Source: an uncultured Chromatiales bacterium (GTDB lineage: Bacteria; Pseudomonadota; Gammaproteobacteria; Steroidobacterales; BM003). Taken from it: a DNA stretch of 36,633 nucleotides. This document shows positions 35,421 through 36,633 of this stretch, one piece after another. The position numbers and the translations under genes were made by a program. Numbering within the stretch: the stretch's first letter is position 1; every line of letters begins with the position of its first letter. The stretch lies in contig CAKZML010000294.1 of the NCBI GenBank assembly GCA_937128475.1, forward strand, positions 1-36,633. Reading direction: 5' to 3'. A model generated the notes under the pieces. The model was not told the DNA's origin. It did not search any database and worked only from the letters and a program-made list of their open reading frames with translations.

Positions 35421-36633
35421 ATGTCACAACGGGTAATTGGTGAGCTTTCAAAGGGTGGTGGACTGCAGCATTTCTGGATGCCAAAAGGCAGTCTGCAGAT
35501 ACCACGAATTGCTCGTGGCGAAGGCATGTTTGTCTGGGATGAGCAGGGCAACAGCTACATGGACTGCACCTCGGGACCGGTAGTGGTCAACCTGGGGCAT
35601 TCCAACCCACGAGTACTGGCTGCCATGGGTGAGCAGGCCGAGAAGATTTGTTACTCCTACCCGACGGGTTTTGAAAGCGAGGCCAACACGGAATTGGCCA
35701 ACCTGCTGACTGCCGAGGCCGGCGAAGGATTTGACCGGGCATTTTTCGTCTCCAGCGGCTCCGAAGCGATGGAGAAGTGCCTGGAGTTTGCCAGGCTGTT
35801 TGCCGTCTCCAGGGGGCAGCAGAGTCGCTACAAACTTATTAGCCGGAATCCCTCGTATCACGGCAGCACCCTGGGTGCGATGGGCTTGAACGGGGACTCT
35901 GCAAAATCACCCATGGGGCCGATGTTGCGCCCCTCGATACAAATTCCCGCACCTTTTAGCTACCGGCAACCGGCCGGCTATGACAGGAATAGTTACGCCG
36001 CCCACTGCGCGGAGTGCCTGGAAAAAGCGATTCTTGAAGCAGGGCCGGAAACGGTGCTGGCCTATGTCATGGAGCCTGTAATGGGGTTCACCGGAGGCGC
36101 CCAGTACGCCCCGGATTTTTACTACAAACGGGTACGGGAAATCTGTGATCAATACGGCGTGCTGCTGATCTATGACGAGGTGATCAGTGGCGCGGGCCGC
36201 ACCGGCCGTTTCCTGGCTTCTCACTGGTGGCCCAAGGGGCGGCCTGACCTGCTTACCTTTGCCAAGGGCATAGGCGGTGGATATTACCCCCTGGGTGGTT
36301 TTCTCGCCCCGGATTCCATGCTGGAGTCGGTGGTGGCCGCGGGAGGTTTCCATCTTGGCCACACCTACAAGGCGAGCCCCCTGGGATGCGCTGTGGGGCT
36401 GGCAGTACTGCAGGAACTCAAGGAGCAAGACCTGATGAGTCGCGCCCTGGAGCAAGGCGAATACCTGCGGAAACGACTTGGCTCCCTGAAGTATTCAATT
36501 AGCATCCTCGGCGATGTCAGGGGGATCGGGCAACTTAACGGCATCGAATTAGTTGCGGATCAAGAGACCAAGAGGAAATTCCCTGCCAGCCTGGATGTGC
36601 AGGAAGAGATCAAGCGACTGGGCATGAAGGAAG
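35421..36633 (+). CDS. Class III PLP-dependent aminotransferase, 3' end outside window
   Basis: The first 404 codons are present and the gene runs off the right edge, which is why it is missing from the ORF track. The protein begins MSQRVIGELSKGGG. It contains VSSGSEAMEKCLEFAR (cofactor phosphate region), a DEVISGAGRTGRF block with Asp252 facing the pyridine nitrogen, TFAKGIGGGYYPLGGF with the PLP lysine Lys282, and HTYKASPLGCAVGLAVL. These are the family marks of omega-amino acid/4-aminobutyrate-type aminotransferases. The amino donor cannot be named from sequence. Such enzymes are usually 430-460 residues, so perhaps 30-60 are missing. It starts 78 nt after the M16 peptidase stop and may be co-transcribed with it. 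Confidence 0.9.
   Translation, partial: MSQRVIGELSKGGGLQHFWMPKGSLQIPRIARGEGMFVWDEQGNSYMDCTSGPVVVNLGHSNPRVLAAMGEQAEKICYSYPTGFESEANTELANLLTAEAGEGFDRAFFVSSGSEAMEKCLEFARLFAVSRGQQSRYKLISRNPSYHGSTLGAMGLNGDSAKSPMGPMLRPSIQIPAPFSYRQPAGYDRNSYAAHCAECLEKAILEAGPETVLAYVMEPVMGFTGGAQYAPDFYYKRVREICDQYGVLLIYDEVISGAGRTGRFLASHWWPKGRPDLLTFAKGIGGGYYPLGGFLAPDSMLESVVAAGGFHLGHTYKASPLGCAVGLAVLQELKEQDLMSRALEQGEYLRKRLGSLKYSISILGDVRGIGQLNGIELVADQETKRKFPASLDVQEEIKRLGMKE

Overview
The window looks like chromosomal DNA of a gammaproteobacterium, probably an uncultured marine or sediment lineage. The best signs are the order uvrC - pgsA - tRNA-Gly(GCC), which matches the E. coli uvrC-pgsA-glyW neighbourhood, and the class II DAHP synthase, RluE-type pseudouridine synthase and aceBA/icd enzymes. 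The lineage is inferred; no 16S gene or species marker is present.

Layout. Bases 1-2300 are accessory: two orphan genes (a membrane-anchored protein and a lipoprotein) set among copies of a 24-nt palindromic repeat. Bases 2320-13610 are core metabolism and repair: an ALDH7-type aldehyde dehydrogenase, a divergent class II DAHP synthase, RluE, the glyoxylate shunt pair aceB-aceA, isocitrate dehydrogenase with altered NADP-site residues, a family 5 uracil-DNA glycosylase, UvrC and PgsA. A tRNA-Gly with its own strong promoter follows. On the minus strand come an FMN-dependent alpha-hydroxy-acid dehydrogenase and an FAD-dependent dehydrogenase (13990-16733).

The striking part is one compact minus-strand operon of about 15.3 kb (32174 down to 16860). 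In transcription order it encodes KorA and KorB (2-oxoacid:ferredoxin oxidoreductase), an 812-residue PFOR-like/ferredoxin fusion protein, a long RnfB, a 1525-residue PFOR-like iron-sulfur protein, RnfC, RnfD, RnfG, RnfE, RnfA, and a 60-residue membrane protein with a CxxC-x4-CxxC tail. Every junction is a short gap (7-33 nt) or an overlap. The two large proteins are paralogous over about 450 residues and keep the outline of pyruvate:ferredoxin oxidoreductase. They have lost its thiamine-diphosphate motifs but retain or gain ferredoxin domains. KorA and KorB keep all catalytic motifs.

The simplest reading is a dedicated assembly in which 2-oxoacid oxidation (plausibly 2-oxoglutarate, made by the icd product encoded nearby) passes electrons through PFOR-derived wiring proteins to an ion-pumping Rnf complex and on to NAD+, or runs in reverse for reductive carboxylation. 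The Rnf gene order (B-[insert]-C-D-G-E-A) and long RnfB resemble anaerobe-type rather than classical gammaproteobacterial Rnf (ABCDGE). I know of no described system with this composition, but I could not search databases.

The right end holds a roughly 0.7 kb divergent intergenic region with a dyad upstream of korA, an M16 zinc peptidase with a signal peptide, and the first 404 codons of a class III aminotransferase that runs off the window.
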